64,000 nucleotides of DNA from Burkholderiales bacterium 8X (GCA_902506565.1 LR732703.1:3826256-3890255); one strand, 5' to 3'. Shown: positions 37,509 through 49,748, counted from the first letter of the stretch. The notes: a model not told the origin generated them from the sequence alone. Numbers and translations are program-made.

Positions 37509-38597
37509 GTGAAAACCTTCCTTCGGAACCAACTCGAACGCTATGCCCAGCGGCTGGAAGAACTCGACTTCCTGCTCTCGCGCGAGGACATCATGTCGGA
37601 CATGGCGCAGTACCGGACGATCTCGCGAGAACACGCGGAGGTCACCGCGATCGCCGGACGCTATGCGCGCTTCAGGCAACGCGAGGCGGACGCTGCCGCT
37701 GCGCGAGAGATGCTGGACGACGCGGACATGGCCGAGATGGCGGCCGAGGAAATCGCCTCGGCCGAAGCCGAGCTGATGCAGCTCGAGGACGAGCTGCAGC
37801 GCATGCTGCTGCCGAAGGACCCGGAGGACGATCGCAACGCGTTCCTCGAGATCCGCGCCGGCACCGGCGGCGACGAATCGGCGCTCTTCGCTGGCGACCT
37901 GCTGCGGATGTACCTGCGCTACACCGAACGTGCCGGCTGGCGCAGCGAGATCGTGAGCGAGAGCGAAAGCGAGCTCGGCGGCTACAAGGAAGTGGTGGTC
38001 CGGATCGCCGGCGACCAGGTGTTCGGAAAACTGCGCTTCGAATCCGGCGGGCACCGGGTGCAGCGCGTGCCGGCGACCGAGACCCAGGGCCGCATCCACA
38101 CCAGCGCCTGTACCGTCGCGGTGCTGGCGGAGCCGGACGAGGCGGTGGCCGTGCAGATCAACCCGGCCGACCTGCGCATCGACACCTACCGGGCGAGTGG
38201 CGCCGGCGGGCAGCATATCAACAAGACCGATTCGGCGGTGCGCATCACGCACATCCCGACCGGCATCGTCGCCGAGTGCCAGGACGATCGCAGCCAGCAT
38301 CGCAACAAGGCCAAGGCGCTGCAGGTGCTGTCTGCGCGCATCCAGGAAAAGGATCGCAGCGAGCGAGCCGCCAAGGACGCGGCGCTACGCAAGGGCCTGG
38401 TCGGGAGCGGCGATCGAAGCGACCGCATCCGCACCTACAACTTTCCGCAGGGGCGGCTCACCGACCACCGCATCAACCTCACGCTGTACAAGCTCGGCTC
38501 GATCATGGAAGGCGACCTCGGCGACGTGCTGGAGGCGCTGCAGGCCGCTCGCGAGGCCGAACAGCTGGCCGAGCTGGAAGCCAGCTTGCCGGGATGA
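37509..38597 (+). CDS. prfA: Peptide chain release factor 1
   Basis: 362 residues. RF1 reads UAA and UAG; the catalytic GGQ is in [15 protein letters not shown], and the PxT-type recognition loop region ([15 protein letters not shown]) is present. The start is a GTG at 37509 ([19 protein letters not shown], the normal RF1 start) with no obvious Shine-Dalgarno sequence. It lies 122 bases after hemA and overlaps nothing; prmC, which methylates this GGQ glutamine, is next. Confidence 0.96.
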   Translation: MKTFLRNQLERYAQRLEELDFLLSREDIMSDMAQYRTISREHAEVTAIAGRYARFRQREADAAAAREMLDDADMAEMAAEEIASAEAELMQLEDELQRMLLPKDPEDDRNAFLEIRAGTGGDESALFAGDLLRMYLRYTERAGWRSEIVSESESELGGYKEVVVRIAGDQVFGKLRFESGGHRVQRVPATETQGRIHTSACTVAVLAEPDEAVAVQINPADLRIDTYRASGAGGQHINKTDSAVRITHIPTGIVAECQDDRSQHRNKAKALQVLSARIQEKDRSERAAKDAALRKGLVGSGDRSDRIRTYNFPQGRLTDHRINLTLYKLGSIMEGDLGDVLEALQAAREAEQLAELEASLPG

Positions 38598-38601
38598 CGG
38601 G

Positions 38602-39456
38602 ATGACCGGCGCCGGCTCTTCCTCGGCTCCGACCCTGGCGGCGCTGCTGGCCGAGGCGCGCGCCACCGCGGTCGATCGGCTGGACGGCCAACTCCTGCTG
38701 CTGCACGCGCTGGGCAAGGCGGCGGGCGACCGGGCCTGGCTGCTGGCGAACGACGAGCAAATCGTCGGCGACGAGGTCGCGATCCGTTTCCGGGCCCTGT
38801 GCGACCGCCGCCGGTCCGGCGAGCCGCTCGCCTACCTGGTGGGGAGCAAGGAGTTCCACGGTCTTGCGCTTCAGGTCGACGCTCGGGTCCTGGTGCCGCG
38901 CCCCGATACCGAGACGCTGGTCGAATGGGCGCTCGAATGCCTGGCGCCCATTGCCGAACCCGCCGTGCTCGATCTCGGTACCGGCAGCGGTGCCATCGCG
39001 CTCGCCATTGCCAAGAGCCGTCCCGACGCGCGTGTGACGGCGGTCGACGCCAGCGAGGACGCATTGGCCGTGGCGCGGGCGAACGCGGACCGCCTCGGCT
39101 TGCAACTCGACCTTCGCGAAGGCGACTGGTTCGCTGGCCTCCCACGGCATTTCACGCTGGTGGCTTCCAATCCGCCCTACATCGCGCCCGGCGATCCGCA
39201 CCTTCCGGCCTTGCGCCACGAGCCGCTCACGGCGCTGGTTGCCGGGGACGATGGGCTTCGCGACCTCCGCCGGATCGTGCAGGACGCACCGGACCACCTG
39301 GTCGAAGGCGGCTGGTTGCTGCTCGAACACGGTTTCGACCAGGCCGCGGCCGTCCGGTCGCTGCTCGAGAAGCGCGGCTTCGACGAGGTGCAAAGCCGGC
39401 GCGACCTGGCCGGCATCGAACGGGCATCCGGCGGAATCTGGCGCACAGTGAAATAA
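38602..39456 (+). CDS. prmC: Release factor glutamine methyltransferase
   Basis: 284 residues. It methylates the Gln of the GGQ motif of release factors. An N-terminal helical domain is followed by a Rossmann SAM domain with VLDLGTGSGAIALA and the catalytic NPPY (ASNPPYIAPGD). The ATG at 38602 is in frame; another ATG at 38594 overlapping the prfA stop is out of frame. It lies 4 bases after prfA and is co-transcribed with it. Confidence 0.95.
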   Translation: MTGAGSSSAPTLAALLAEARATAVDRLDGQLLLLHALGKAAGDRAWLLANDEQIVGDEVAIRFRALCDRRRSGEPLAYLVGSKEFHGLALQVDARVLVPRPDTETLVEWALECLAPIAEPAVLDLGTGSGAIALAIAKSRPDARVTAVDASEDALAVARANADRLGLQLDLREGDWFAGLPRHFTLVASNPPYIAPGDPHLPALRHEPLTALVAGDDGLRDLRRIVQDAPDHLVEGGWLLLEHGFDQAAAVRSLLEKRGFDEVQSRRDLAGIERASGGIWRTVK

Positions 39457-39488
39457 TCGCCCGACGCCCCCATTGAAGGAGTCTTTCC

Positions 39489-39833
39489 ATGGCCAATACC
39501 TCTCCCGTCTCCGACGCCCAGCAACGCATCGACCAATTGGTCAAGACCAACGAGCTGGTGCTCTTCATGAAGGGCAACGCCAGTTTCCCGATGTGCGGCT
39601 TCTCGGGCCGGGCCATCCAGGTCTTGAAGGCCGTCGGCGTGAACACCGGTTCGCTCAAGACGGTCAACGTGCTCGAGGACGACGGCATCCGCCAGGGCAT
39701 CAAGGAATACAGCAACTGGCCCACGATTCCCCAGCTCTACGTCAAGGGTGAATTCGTCGGCGGCTCGGACATCCTGATGGAGATGTACGAGTCGGGCGAG
39801 CTGCAGAAGATGTTGAGCGACGACGCGAGCTGA
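39489..39833 (+). CDS. grxD: Monothiol glutaredoxin, Grx4/GrxD type
   Basis: 114 residues with the monothiol active site CGFS (FPMCGFSGRA) and the TVP-like segment WPTIPQLYVKGEFVGGSDI for glutathione binding. Such CGFS glutaredoxins carry and transfer 2Fe-2S clusters. AAGGAG sits before the ATG. It ends the hemA-prfA-prmC-grxD run, 32 bases after prmC. Confidence 0.95.
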   Translation: MANTSPVSDAQQRIDQLVKTNELVLFMKGNASFPMCGFSGRAIQVLKAVGVNTGSLKTVNVLEDDGIRQGIKEYSNWPTIPQLYVKGEFVGGSDILMEMYESGELQKMLSDDAS

Positions 39834-39866
39834 CATGCCCGGGCCACGGGCCGTGGAGCTGCTCCG

Positions 39867-40388
39867 ATGAGCCACGATCACGGCCATGACCACCCGGCCG
39901 CGGCTGGCGGGCCCGGCGAGGATGCCGGCACGCCGTGGAAGCACGACGGGGTGAGGGTCATCACGGCCGATCGGCTCGACGGCAACACCGCCCAGACGCC
40001 GGGCATGAACCGCGCCGCCGCCATCAACTTCGCGCGGGTCGGCGCCCAGAAGCTCTGGGCCGGCACGGTCACCATCCATGCCAATGCCAAGACCGGGGCG
40101 CATCACCACGGCCACCTCGAATCGGTGATCTACGTGGTTCGCGGCCGGGCGCGGATGCGCTGGGGCGATCACCTCGAATTCACCGCCGAAGCAGGGCCCG
40201 GCGACTTCATCTACGTGCCGCCCTACGTACCGCACCAGGAAATCAACGCCAGCCCGACCGAGCCGCTCGAATGCGTGCTGTGCCGAAGCGATGGCGAGGC
40301 GGTCGCCGTCAATCTCGACATCGAACCTGCCGAGAAGCCGGAGTCGGTGCTTTGGGTCGACCCGACGCATCCGCACGGCGGCGTGTGA
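39867..40388 (+). CDS. Cupin domain protein with His-rich N-terminus
   Basis: A 173-residue single cupin. The metal-binding motif is seen in GAHHHGHLESVIYVVRGRARMRWGD, followed by GDFIYVPPYVPHQEIN. The N-terminus MSHDHGHDHP adds a His/Asp cluster that could bind metal. The substrate is unknown. It lies 33 bases after grxD on the same strand and may belong to that transcript. A GCGCAC-AAA-GTGCGC hairpin follows at 40395-40409. Confidence 0.85.
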   Translation: MSHDHGHDHPAAAGGPGEDAGTPWKHDGVRVITADRLDGNTAQTPGMNRAAAINFARVGAQKLWAGTVTIHANAKTGAHHHGHLESVIYVVRGRARMRWGDHLEFTAEAGPGDFIYVPPYVPHQEINASPTEPLECVLCRSDGEAVAVNLDIEPAEKPESVLWVDPTHPHGGV

Positions 40389-40394
40389 CGTTCT

Positions 40395-40434
40395 GCGCAC
40401 AAAGTGCGCCTACGACGTAAAGAGGGAGCGCTCC
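40395..40434. promoter_or_regulatory. Hairpin and palindrome in the cupin-AAA intergenic region
   Basis: GCGCAC-AAA-GTGCGC (40395-40409) is a perfect stem after the cupin stop. GGAGCGCTCC (40425-40434) is a perfect 10-base palindrome 51 bases before the AAA ATPase start. The first could end the cupin transcript, the second could be an operator; both are inferences. Confidence 0.3.
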
Positions 40435-40485
40435 GACACGAGGCACGATTGATGCTGTGCCAATGTGTTCGAAACAGGAGGTCCC

Positions 40486-41487
40486 ATGGATTCCCGAGGT
40501 CTCGTTCCTTCTCCTTCATCGGCCGCGTTCCAGTTGCCGGTCGCCAGCCTGCGAAGCGTGTTCCAGACGCATGACGTCGAACGCAAGTTGGCCAAGCTGC
40601 CCGAGCGCGATTGCGAACACCTCCGCACCACCTACGAACGCATGCTGGAGCGCGGGCCCGACCGGTTCCAGGTCAAGCCGAGCGGCATTCCGGAGATGGC
40701 CGCCCTCTATGCGCAGCTCCCCAATTTCACCGACGTGCTCGACGATGTGCGCCGGCATGTCGCCCTGGCGCAGGACAGCCGCGACGGACTCGAAGTGACG
40801 CCGATGCTGCTGCTCGGGCCGCCCGGCATCGGCAAGACGCACTTCGCGAAGAAGCTGGCCGAACTGCTCGGCACCGGCATGTCGCTCGTGCCGATGAACT
40901 CGATGACCGCGGGCTGGTTGCTCTCGGGTGCCTCGTCGCAGTGGAAGGGCTCCAAGCCCGGCAAGGTGTTCGAAGCGCTGGTCGATGGCCAGTACGCCAA
41001 CCCGGTCATGGTGATCGACGAGATCGACAAGGCCGGCGCCGACACGCAGTACGACCCACTCGGCGCGCTCTACAACCTGCTCGAGCACGACACCGCGCAT
41101 GCCTTCGTCGACGAATTCGCCGAGGTGCCGATCGACGCCAGCCAAGTGATCTGGATCACCACCGCGAACGACGAACGCGGCATTCCGGAACCCATCCTCA
41201 ACCGCATGAATGTCTTCGAGATCGAGGCCCCCTCGCCCGAAGCCGCTCGCCAGATCGCGCGGCAGCTGTACGTCTCGATCAGGGCCGATCATGATTGGGG
41301 CCGGCACCTGGCCGAAGCACCTTCGGAGGATGTGCTGAACCTGCTGTCCACGCTGGCGCCGCGCGAAATGCGGCGCGCGCTGATGACCGGCTTCGGCAAT
41401 GCGCGGCTCGCGAGGCGCGACGAGGTGCGGGTCGAGGACCTGCCCAGGACCGGGGCGGCGCGCAGCAGGATCGGCTTCGTCCAGTAG
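40486..41487 (+). CDS. Stand-alone Lon-like AAA+ ATPase without protease domain
   Basis: 333 residues. A helical N-terminal part (about 1-100) precedes one AAA+ module: Walker A GPPGIGKT, Walker B VMVIDEIDKA, sensor-1 ITTAND and an Arg in PILNRMNVFEI. The stretch SKPGKVFEALVDGQYANPV...DEIDKAGADTQYDPLGALYNLLE closely tracks the Lon ATPase (SMPGKI...DEIDKMGAD...DPSSALLE), but there is no Lon N-domain and no Ser-Lys protease domain. AGGAGG 6 bases before the ATG decides the start. It lies between a cupin gene and a CorC-type gene. It may be a remodelling ATPase; partners and substrate are unknown. Confidence 0.85.
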   Translation: MDSRGLVPSPSSAAFQLPVASLRSVFQTHDVERKLAKLPERDCEHLRTTYERMLERGPDRFQVKPSGIPEMAALYAQLPNFTDVLDDVRRHVALAQDSRDGLEVTPMLLLGPPGIGKTHFAKKLAELLGTGMSLVPMNSMTAGWLLSGASSQWKGSKPGKVFEALVDGQYANPVMVIDEIDKAGADTQYDPLGALYNLLEHDTAHAFVDEFAEVPIDASQVIWITTANDERGIPEPILNRMNVFEIEAPSPEAARQIARQLYVSIRADHDWGRHLAEAPSEDVLNLLSTLAPREMRRALMTGFGNARLARRDEVRVEDLPRTGAARSRIGFVQ

Positions 41488-41605
41488 CCGGCCGCCGGCT
41501 GGCGCCGATCGGGGCCGACCGGGGCGTATCCCGGCTCCAGGCGAATCGGGCGGCGTAGCTGCACGCCGTCGGGTCTGGCACGATCGGCGTTCGCCACCGA
41601 TCGCC

Positions 41606-42922
41606 ATGACCCTTACCCTGACCCAAAGCCTCTTCGTCATCGTCGCCCTCATCGCGACCAGCGCCTTCTTCTCGCTCGCGGAGATCGCGCTCGCCGCCTC
41701 GCGTCGCCTGCGGCTCAGGCAGATGGCCGACGCGGGCGATTCGCGCGCCGAGCGCGTGATGCGCATCCAGGAACAACCGGGGCCGTATTTCACCGTCGTC
41801 CAGATCGGCCTCAACGCGGTGGCGATCCTGGGCGGCGTGGTGGGCGAGGGATCGCTGAGCCCGTACTACGCGCGGCTCTTCGAACTCTGGATGGGAAGCG
41901 ACGCCGCCGCGACCGCCGCGTTCCTGGCCTCGTTCGTGACCATCATCGCGGTCTTCCTTGTCTTCGCCGACCTGTTCCCGAAGCGCCTGGGCATGAGCCA
42001 TCCGGAGCGCCTCGCGGTTCGCATGGTCGGGCCGATGCAGGTGCTGATGACCACCCTGAAGCCGCTGGTCTGGATCTTCACCCGCAGCACCGACCTGCTC
42101 TTCAAGCTGCTCGGCATGCCGCTGGTCCGGGACGACAAGATCACCTCGGCCGACATCCTGGCGATGACCGAGGCCGGCGCGCGGGCCGGCGTCCTGGCAC
42201 AGCGCGAACAACAGGTGATCGCCAACGTCTTCGAGCTCGACACGCGGCTGGTGAACAGCGTCATGACCTCGCGCGACCGAATTGCGTGGTTCCTGCGCGA
42301 CGAGGCCGAGGCGGTGCTTCGTGCGCGCATCGTCGCCGAGCCTTTCTCGGCCTATCCGGTCTGCGATGGCGACATCGACCATGTGCTCGGCTATGTCGAT
42401 GCCAAGGACATGTTCCAGCGGGTGCTGAGCGGCCAGCCGCTGTCGTTCGACGAAGGATTGCCGCTGCACAAGGCGCTCGTGATACCGGATCGGCTCTCGC
42501 TGACCGAGGTGCTGGAGCAGTTCCAGAGCGCCCGCGAGGACTTCGCGATCATCGTGAACGAATACAGCCTGGTGGTCGGCGTGATCACGCTCAACGATGT
42601 GATGAACACGGTAATGGGCGAGCTCATCGGTCCGCAGGACGAAGAACCGCAGATCGTGAAGCGCGACGAGAACTCCTGGCTGATCGACGGCGTGACCCCG
42701 ATCCAGGACGTCCAGCGAGCGCTCGACATCGACAGCCTTCCGCATGCCGCCGAGTACGAGACCCTGGCCGGGTTCCTGATGGTGATGCTGCGGAGGGTTC
42801 CGAAGCGCACCGACATCGTCAGCTGGGGCGGCTTCACCTTCGAGGTGCTGGACGTGGACAGCCACCGCATCGACCAGGTCATGGTCACCCGGGGTGGTCC
42901 GGTGGCGGCTACCGGCGGCTGA
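41606..42922 (+). CDS. CorC/HlyC-type hemolysin family protein (DUF21-CBS-CorC)
   Basis: 438 residues. An N-terminal DUF21/CNNM membrane domain with four segments (about 1-190, including FFSLAEIALAASRRLRLRQMA) is followed by a CBS pair (about 210-335) and a C-terminal CorC_HlyC domain (about 350-435). Such proteins are linked to magnesium or cobalt efflux; the name hemolysin is historical. I start at MTLTLTQSLFVIV (41606). It converges with the lytic transglycosylase gene. Confidence 0.9.
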   Translation: MTLTLTQSLFVIVALIATSAFFSLAEIALAASRRLRLRQMADAGDSRAERVMRIQEQPGPYFTVVQIGLNAVAILGGVVGEGSLSPYYARLFELWMGSDAAATAAFLASFVTIIAVFLVFADLFPKRLGMSHPERLAVRMVGPMQVLMTTLKPLVWIFTRSTDLLFKLLGMPLVRDDKITSADILAMTEAGARAGVLAQREQQVIANVFELDTRLVNSVMTSRDRIAWFLRDEAEAVLRARIVAEPFSAYPVCDGDIDHVLGYVDAKDMFQRVLSGQPLSFDEGLPLHKALVIPDRLSLTEVLEQFQSAREDFAIIVNEYSLVVGVITLNDVMNTVMGELIGPQDEEPQIVKRDENSWLIDGVTPIQDVQRALDIDSLPHAAEYETLAGFLMVMLRRVPKRTDIVSWGGFTFEVLDVDSHRIDQVMVTRGGPVAATGG

Positions 42923-42974
42923 ACCGATTGGCCTCCCGCCGGGAGCGCGGGCGGCGCGAGGCTACCGGCGCCGG

Positions 42975-43675
42975 CTAGTCCGGCCGACGATCGACGAAGG
43001 TCCAGAGCCGCTGGTTGGCGAACACCGCATTCGGATACGGCGCCTTGCCGCGGCTGCCGTTGTAGCGGCCGAGCGTCATGAACAGGTCGCCGGCTTCGCG
43101 GTCGAGGTAGTGCCGAAGGATCACGCAGCCGAAGCGCAGGTTGGTCTGCATGTGGAAAAGCTTCGAGGGATCGCTGTCGCCGATGACCCGGGTCCAGAAC
43201 GGCATCACCTGCATGTAGCCGCGGGCGCCCGCGCTGGAGACGGCGAATTTCCGGAAGTTGCTCTCGACCTGCACGAGACCCAGCACCAGGCTCACGTCGA
43301 GGCCCGAGCGCCTGGATTCGTACCAGATCGTCTGCAGGAACTCCTTGCGGCTCGGCCAGTCGGGCATCTTCTTCTTGAGACGCTCGCTCATCTCGCCGAG
43401 CCAACGCAGATATGCGAGGCGCGATTCGGTGTTGCTGAATTCGGGCGATGGCGGCGCCTTGTTGTGGATGGCCGAGCTGAGTGCCGTGCGAACCGAATCG
43501 ATCAACGGCTCCTCGATCTGCGCGCCGGCCATGGCCGCCCTCGGAGCGACCAGCGACAAGGCACCACCCATGGCAGCGCCCAGGCAGGCACGTCTAGCGA
43601 GCATCGCATCCAGCGCCGCGCCTTGCCGCGGCAATGATTTCGATGCGGAAGGCGCCGAGCGAAGCGCTGCAGCAC

Positions 43676-43679
<4 letters not shown>
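42975..43679 (-). CDS. Lytic transglycosylase (SLT) domain protein
   Basis: 234 residues. A twin-Arg-like region ([19 protein letters not shown]) ends in an AMA cleavage site, so export may be by Tat or Sec. The C-terminal SLT goose-lysozyme-like domain has the catalytic Glu in LVQVESNF and [13 protein letters not shown]. It cleaves peptidoglycan glycan strands. The ATG at 43679 overlaps the proS stop (ATGA); another ATG at 43604, 25 codons in, would give a shorter signal peptide. Confidence 0.88.
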
Positions 43680-45418
<1,739 letters not shown>

Positions 45419-45483
45419 CGTGCTCGGAGAGTTCGTTTCGGAAGGGGAAAGGCAGGCCTGCCGGCTGCCCGTGAACAGGTCGC

Positions 45484-45511
45484 TTGCCGAGCGCAACCCG
45501 GCATGCATAAT
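45484..45511 (+). promoter_or_regulatory. Sigma-70 promoter for rppH
   Basis: TTGCCG (45484-45489) and CATAAT (45506-45511) with a 16-base spacer match the consensus at 4 and 5 of 6 positions. Transcription would start near 45518, 25 bases before the rppH ATG. Confidence 0.5.
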
Positions 45512-45542
45512 CGACTCAGTTCAAAAAATTTGGGGTTTGATT

Positions 45543-46202
45543 ATGCTCGACCGAGACGGCTTCAGGCCCAACGTCGGCATCATCTTGCTCAACCAGAGAA
45601 ACCAGGTTTTCTGGGGCAAGCGCATACGCACCCATTCCTGGCAGTTCCCGCAGGGCGGCATCGATCGCGGCGAAAGTCCCGAGCAGGCCATGTTCCGCGA
45701 ACTGCACGAAGAAGTGGGGCTCCATCCGGAGCATGTGCGCATCGTGGCCCGTACCCGCGACTGGTTGCGCTACGAGGTGCCGGACCGGTTCATCCGCCGA
45801 GACGCACGAGGCCACTACAAGGGGCAGAAACAGATCTGGTACCTGCTCCAGCTGGTGGGTCACGACTGGGATCTCAATCTCCGTGCCACCGACCATCCCG
45901 AGTTCGACGCATGGCGCTGGCATGACTACTGGGTGCCGCTCGACGTCGTCGTCGAATTCAAGCGCGGCGTCTACGAAATGGCGTTGACCGAACTGGCGCG
46001 CTACCTGCCGCGGCAGGACTTCCGCAATCGCTTCCTGCGCAGCAACACGCGGGCTCGCGAGTTCGATCGCCAGCCCCACACCGGACCCGAAACACCTTTC
46101 GAGCTGCCGCCCGGCGCCAGCTTCGACCCCAATCCCAATGCAACTGTCGCCAACGACGTCCCGACCCTTCCTCCTGCCGGCCAGGTTCATGTTCCCCGCT
46201 AA
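45543..46202 (+). CDS. rppH: RNA pyrophosphohydrolase RppH (Nudix)
   Basis: 219 residues. It removes pyrophosphate from the 5' end of mRNA to start decay. The N-terminus [18 protein letters not shown] and the Nudix box [22 protein letters not shown] are characteristic. The protein has a C-terminal extension (about 160-219) rich in Pro/Asn, longer than the 176-residue E. coli enzyme. It is divergent from proS and overlaps the CNP1-like gene by 14 bases. Confidence 0.94.
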   Translation: MLDRDGFRPNVGIILLNQRNQVFWGKRIRTHSWQFPQGGIDRGESPEQAMFRELHEEVGLHPEHVRIVARTRDWLRYEVPDRFIRRDARGHYKGQKQIWYLLQLVGHDWDLNLRATDHPEFDAWRWHDYWVPLDVVVEFKRGVYEMALTELARYLPRQDFRNRFLRSNTRAREFDRQPHTGPETPFELPPGASFDPNPNATVANDVPTLPPAGQVHVPR

Positions 46203-46686
46203 GCGCCTCGTGCTCGGCCTGTGCCTTGCGGGCATCGCCGGTACCGCATCCGCCCAGTTGGTCGAGAACCTCGACTGGAAGGAGACCGAGGCCCCGCCTC
46301 CGCCCGCCTTCGACCAGAACCGGGCGATGCCGATCGAGATGCCGCCCTACATGAGTCTGAAGTTCGGCGTCGATCCGGCCACCATCGTGATCACCGGGGA
46401 TGGCGTCGTGCGCTACGTGGTGGTCGCAACCAGCCGGGCCGGCGGCGCCGTCAATGCGTTCTACGAGGGCATCCGCTGCGCGACCGAAGAGGTGAAGACC
46501 TACGCGCGATACGGCGGGGACGGTTGGCAGGCTGTGAACGACCCCGAGTGGAAGCGCATTTCGGACCGCAACTCTCGGTATGCGAGCGCTCTTTTCACGC
46601 AGGCCCTCTGCAGAGGCCACGCGCCGCGCGCCACGGTGGGCGAGATCATGCGCCAGCTGAAGAACCCGATTCGAGAAGTCGAGTAA
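46189..46686 (+). CDS. CNP1-like family secreted protein
   Basis: 165 residues with a clear signal peptide ([18 protein letters not shown]) and a mature part starting [10 protein letters not shown]. The pattern [27 protein letters not shown] is typical of the CNP1-like family, first noted near Neisseria capsule/surface genes; function unknown. The ATG at 46189 puts the signal peptide at the very N-terminus; one at 46138 would add 17 residues. It overlaps the rppH end by 14 bases. Confidence 0.8.
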   Translation: MFPAKRLVLGLCLAGIAGTASAQLVENLDWKETEAPPPPAFDQNRAMPIEMPPYMSLKFGVDPATIVITGDGVVRYVVVATSRAGGAVNAFYEGIRCATEEVKTYARYGGDGWQAVNDPEWKRISDRNSRYASALFTQALCRGHAPRATVGEIMRQLKNPIREVE

Positions 46687-46729
46687 GCCGCGTCGGGTCT
46701 GGCACGTCGGCCGTAGAGGCAGCCGACGA

Positions 46730-47881
46730 TCAGCGCAAGGCAGGCATCAGCACCATGTTGTCGCGGTGCACCATTTCCGGCTCGGCCACGTAGCCCAACA
46801 GACGTTCGAACTCCGAGGAAGGCTTCCGGCACAGCATGCGGGCTTCGACACTCGAATAGTTGGCCAGGCCGCGTGCGAGCTCCGCACCATGCAGATCGCG
46901 TACCGCGATCACGTCGCCGCGAGAGAAGTCGCCGTCGACGCCCGTCATGCCGATGGGCAAGAGACTCTTGCCTTCGCCCAGCACCTTGGCCGCCGCACCC
47001 GCATCCACCGTGACGGCGCCGCGAAGCTGGAGGTGGTCGGCCATCCAGCGCTTGCGAGCGGTGTGCTTGGCGGTCTGAGCCACGAGCAAGGTACCGATGG
47101 CTTCACCACGGCAAAGTCGCAGCAATGCGTCGTTTTCGCGGCCCCAGGCGATCACCGTGGAGGCGCCCGACCCTGCGGCCCGCTTGGCAGCGAGGATCTT
47201 GGTGATCATGCCGCCTCGGCCGATGCTCGAACCCGCGCCGCCTGCCATCTCTTCGAGCTTCGGGTCGCCGGCAGCCGCCTCGTCCACGAAGCGTGCATTG
47301 GCGTCCTTGCGCGGATCGGCGGTGTAGAGGCCCTTCTGGTCGGTCAGGATGATGAGCGCATCGGCCTCGACCAGGTTGGCGACCAGCGCACCGAGCGTGT
47401 CGTTGTCGCCGAACTTGATCTCGTCGTTCACCACGGTGTCGTTCTCGTTGATGACCGGCACCACGCCCAACCGCAGCAGCGTCACGAGCGTAGAGCGTGC
47501 ATTGAGGTAGCGTTCGCGATCGGCGAGATCCGCGTGGGTCAGGAGCACCTGCGCACTGCCCATGCCGTTCGCGCGCAGCTTGCTCTCGTACATCTGCGCC
47601 AGACCCATCTGTCCCACGGCAGCCGCGGCCTGAAGCTCGTGAATTTCGTGCGGCCGGCTACGCCAGCCGAGGCGCTTCATGCCCTCGGCGATGGCGCCGC
47701 TGGACACCATGACCACTTCGCGCCCCTCGCGTACCAAGGTCGCGAGTTGCCGGCACCACTCGCCGATCGCCTCGGCGTCGAGGCCACGGCCTTCGTCCGT
47801 GACGAGGCTCGAGCCCACCTTAACGACCAGGCGCCGCGCATCCTTAAGCACCGTCGAACCGTTGACCGAAGCAGAACTCAT
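46730..47881 (-). CDS. proB: Glutamate 5-kinase
   Basis: 383 residues: an amino-acid kinase domain ([13 protein letters not shown] near the start, [20 protein letters not shown]-like [12 protein letters not shown]) plus a C-terminal PUA domain (about 285-370, [24 protein letters not shown]). First step of proline synthesis, usually feedback-inhibited by proline through the kinase domain. The ATG at 47881 lies 1 base after the obgE stop, so it shares its transcript; the order rplU-rpmA-obgE-proB is common in betaproteobacteria. Confidence 0.95.
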   Translation of the reverse strand: MSSASVNGSTVLKDARRLVVKVGSSLVTDEGRGLDAEAIGEWCRQLATLVREGREVVMVSSGAIAEGMKRLGWRSRPHEIHELQAAAAVGQMGLAQMYESKLRANGMGSAQVLLTHADLADRERYLNARSTLVTLLRLGVVPVINENDTVVNDEIKFGDNDTLGALVANLVEADALIILTDQKGLYTADPRKDANARFVDEAAAGDPKLEEMAGGAGSSIGRGGMITKILAAKRAAGSGASTVIAWGRENDALLRLCRGEAIGTLLVAQTAKHTARKRWMADHLQLRGAVTVDAGAAAKVLGEGKSLLPIGMTGVDGDFSRGDVIAVRDLHGAELARGLANYSSVEARMLCRKPSSEFERLLGYVAEPEMVHRDNMVLMPALR

Positions 47882-47882
47882 G

Positions 47883-48938
<1,056 letters not shown>

Positions 48939-48958
48939 CTATCCAATCTACAAATGAA

Positions 48959-48982
48959 GAAGCCCCGTCAGTGCGGGGCTTC
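48959..48982 (-). terminator. Stem-loop between rpmA and obgE
   Basis: GAAGCCCCG and CGGGGCTTC form a perfect 9-base stem with a 6-base loop. On the minus strand it is followed by TTCATTTGT, a weak U-tract. It may partly terminate the rplU-rpmA transcript, so obgE-proB are made at a lower level than the ribosomal proteins. Confidence 0.65.
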
Positions 48983-49016
48983 GGAATGCCAGTCGAGCCG
49001 GCTCGGCCGCGAGTGC

Positions 49017-49274
49017 TTAGGCCGGCGTGACGTTGACGGTTTGCTTGTTGAGCGCGCCCTTGACGCCGAAGGAAACCTGACCATCGACCAATGCGAACAA
49101 GGTGTGGTCCTTGCCAAGTCCGACGTTGGTGCCGGGATGGAACTGCGTACCGCGCTGGCGAACGATGATGGAGCCTGCGCTGATCATTTCACCGCCGAAT
49201 GCCTTCACGCCGAGCATCTTGGGCTTGGAATCGCGCCCGTTTCGCGTTGAGCCGCCGCCTTTTTTCTGTGCCAT
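49017..49274 (-). CDS. rpmA: 50S ribosomal protein L27
   Basis: 85 residues, the family length. The N-terminus [19 protein letters not shown] begins with the flexible tail that reaches the peptidyl transferase centre. It follows rplU by 11 bases in the same operon. Confidence 0.98.
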   Translation of the reverse strand: MAQKKGGGSTRNGRDSKPKMLGVKAFGGEMISAGSIIVRQRGTQFHPGTNVGLGKDHTLFALVDGQVSFGVKGALNKQTVNVTPA

Positions 49275-49285
49275 GGTTGCTCTCC

Positions 49286-49597
49286 TTAGCCAGCAATCGC
49301 GCCAATTTGCAGCTCGGTGAACTGCTGACGATGACCTTGCCGCTTTTGATAGTGCTTGCGACGGCGCATCTTGAAGATGCGAACCTTGTCGTGCTTGCCG
49401 TGCGACAGCACGGTGACTGTTACCGATGCGCCGGACACCAGAGGAGTGCCGACCTTGATTGCGCTTCCGTCGCCGACGGCGAGCACTTGGTCGATCACGA
49501 TCTCCTGGCCCACGTCCGCAGCAATCTGTTCTACTTTGATTTTCTCGCCGGAAGCAACGCGATACTGCTTGCCACCGGTTTTTATGACCGCGTACAT
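49286..49597 (-). CDS. rplU: 50S ribosomal protein L21
   Basis: 103 residues, standard length, starting [14 protein letters not shown] and containing [21 protein letters not shown], the rRNA-binding part. The ATG at 49597 is set by conservation; an upstream open frame reaches 49657 through the leader, which holds a 10-bp hairpin. First gene of the rplU-rpmA(-obgE-proB) operon and divergent from ispB. Confidence 0.98.
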   Translation of the reverse strand: MYAVIKTGGKQYRVASGEKIKVEQIAADVGQEIVIDQVLAVGDGSAIKVGTPLVSGASVTVTVLSHGKHDKVRIFKMRRRKHYQKRQGHRQQFTELQIGAIAG

Positions 49598-49617
49598 TTT
49601 GACCTCTTGAATAAGAT

Positions 49618-49643
49618 GGCTCCGCGGCGAATTCCGCAGAGCC
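49618..49643 (-). promoter_or_regulatory. Leader stem-loop upstream of rplU
   Basis: On the minus-strand RNA, GGCUCUGCGG and CCGCGGAGCC pair in a 10-bp stem with one G-U wobble and a 6-base loop. It ends 20 bases before the rplU start. The opposite strand would have a mismatch at the wobble position, which favours function as rplU mRNA. A TATCAT (49648-49653) would start transcription at the foot of this stem. Confidence 0.5.
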
Positions 49644-49647
49644 CTAG

Positions 49648-49653
49648 ATGATA
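49648..49653 (-). promoter_or_regulatory. -10-like box for rplU
   Basis: TATCAT on the minus strand lies about 50 bases before the rplU ATG, placing the start of transcription at about 49641. No good -35 is seen. Confidence 0.35.
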
Positions 49654-49718
49654 GCACGGAGCACGTCCGGCATCACCCTTGGCGGGCCAAGCACGGCCTT
49701 GGGCCGAATCTCCCTCTC

Positions 49719-49724
49719 TATAAT
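49719..49724 (+). promoter_or_regulatory. Consensus -10 box upstream of ispB
   Basis: TATAAT lies 24 bases before the ispB ATG. The expected transcript start is near 49731, giving a leader of about 18 bases with no Shine-Dalgarno sequence. The -35 region is poor. Confidence 0.45.
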
Positions 49725-49748
49725 TTCTGCTCCGCGGCCTCTCGGCCG

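Noticed and set aside
41567..41582. 16-base CGTCGGGTCTGGCACG shared with 46691-46706, both outside genes or at gene ends
   Set aside because: Only two copies were noticed. One shared 16-mer in 64 kb of GC-rich DNA is not clearly above chance.
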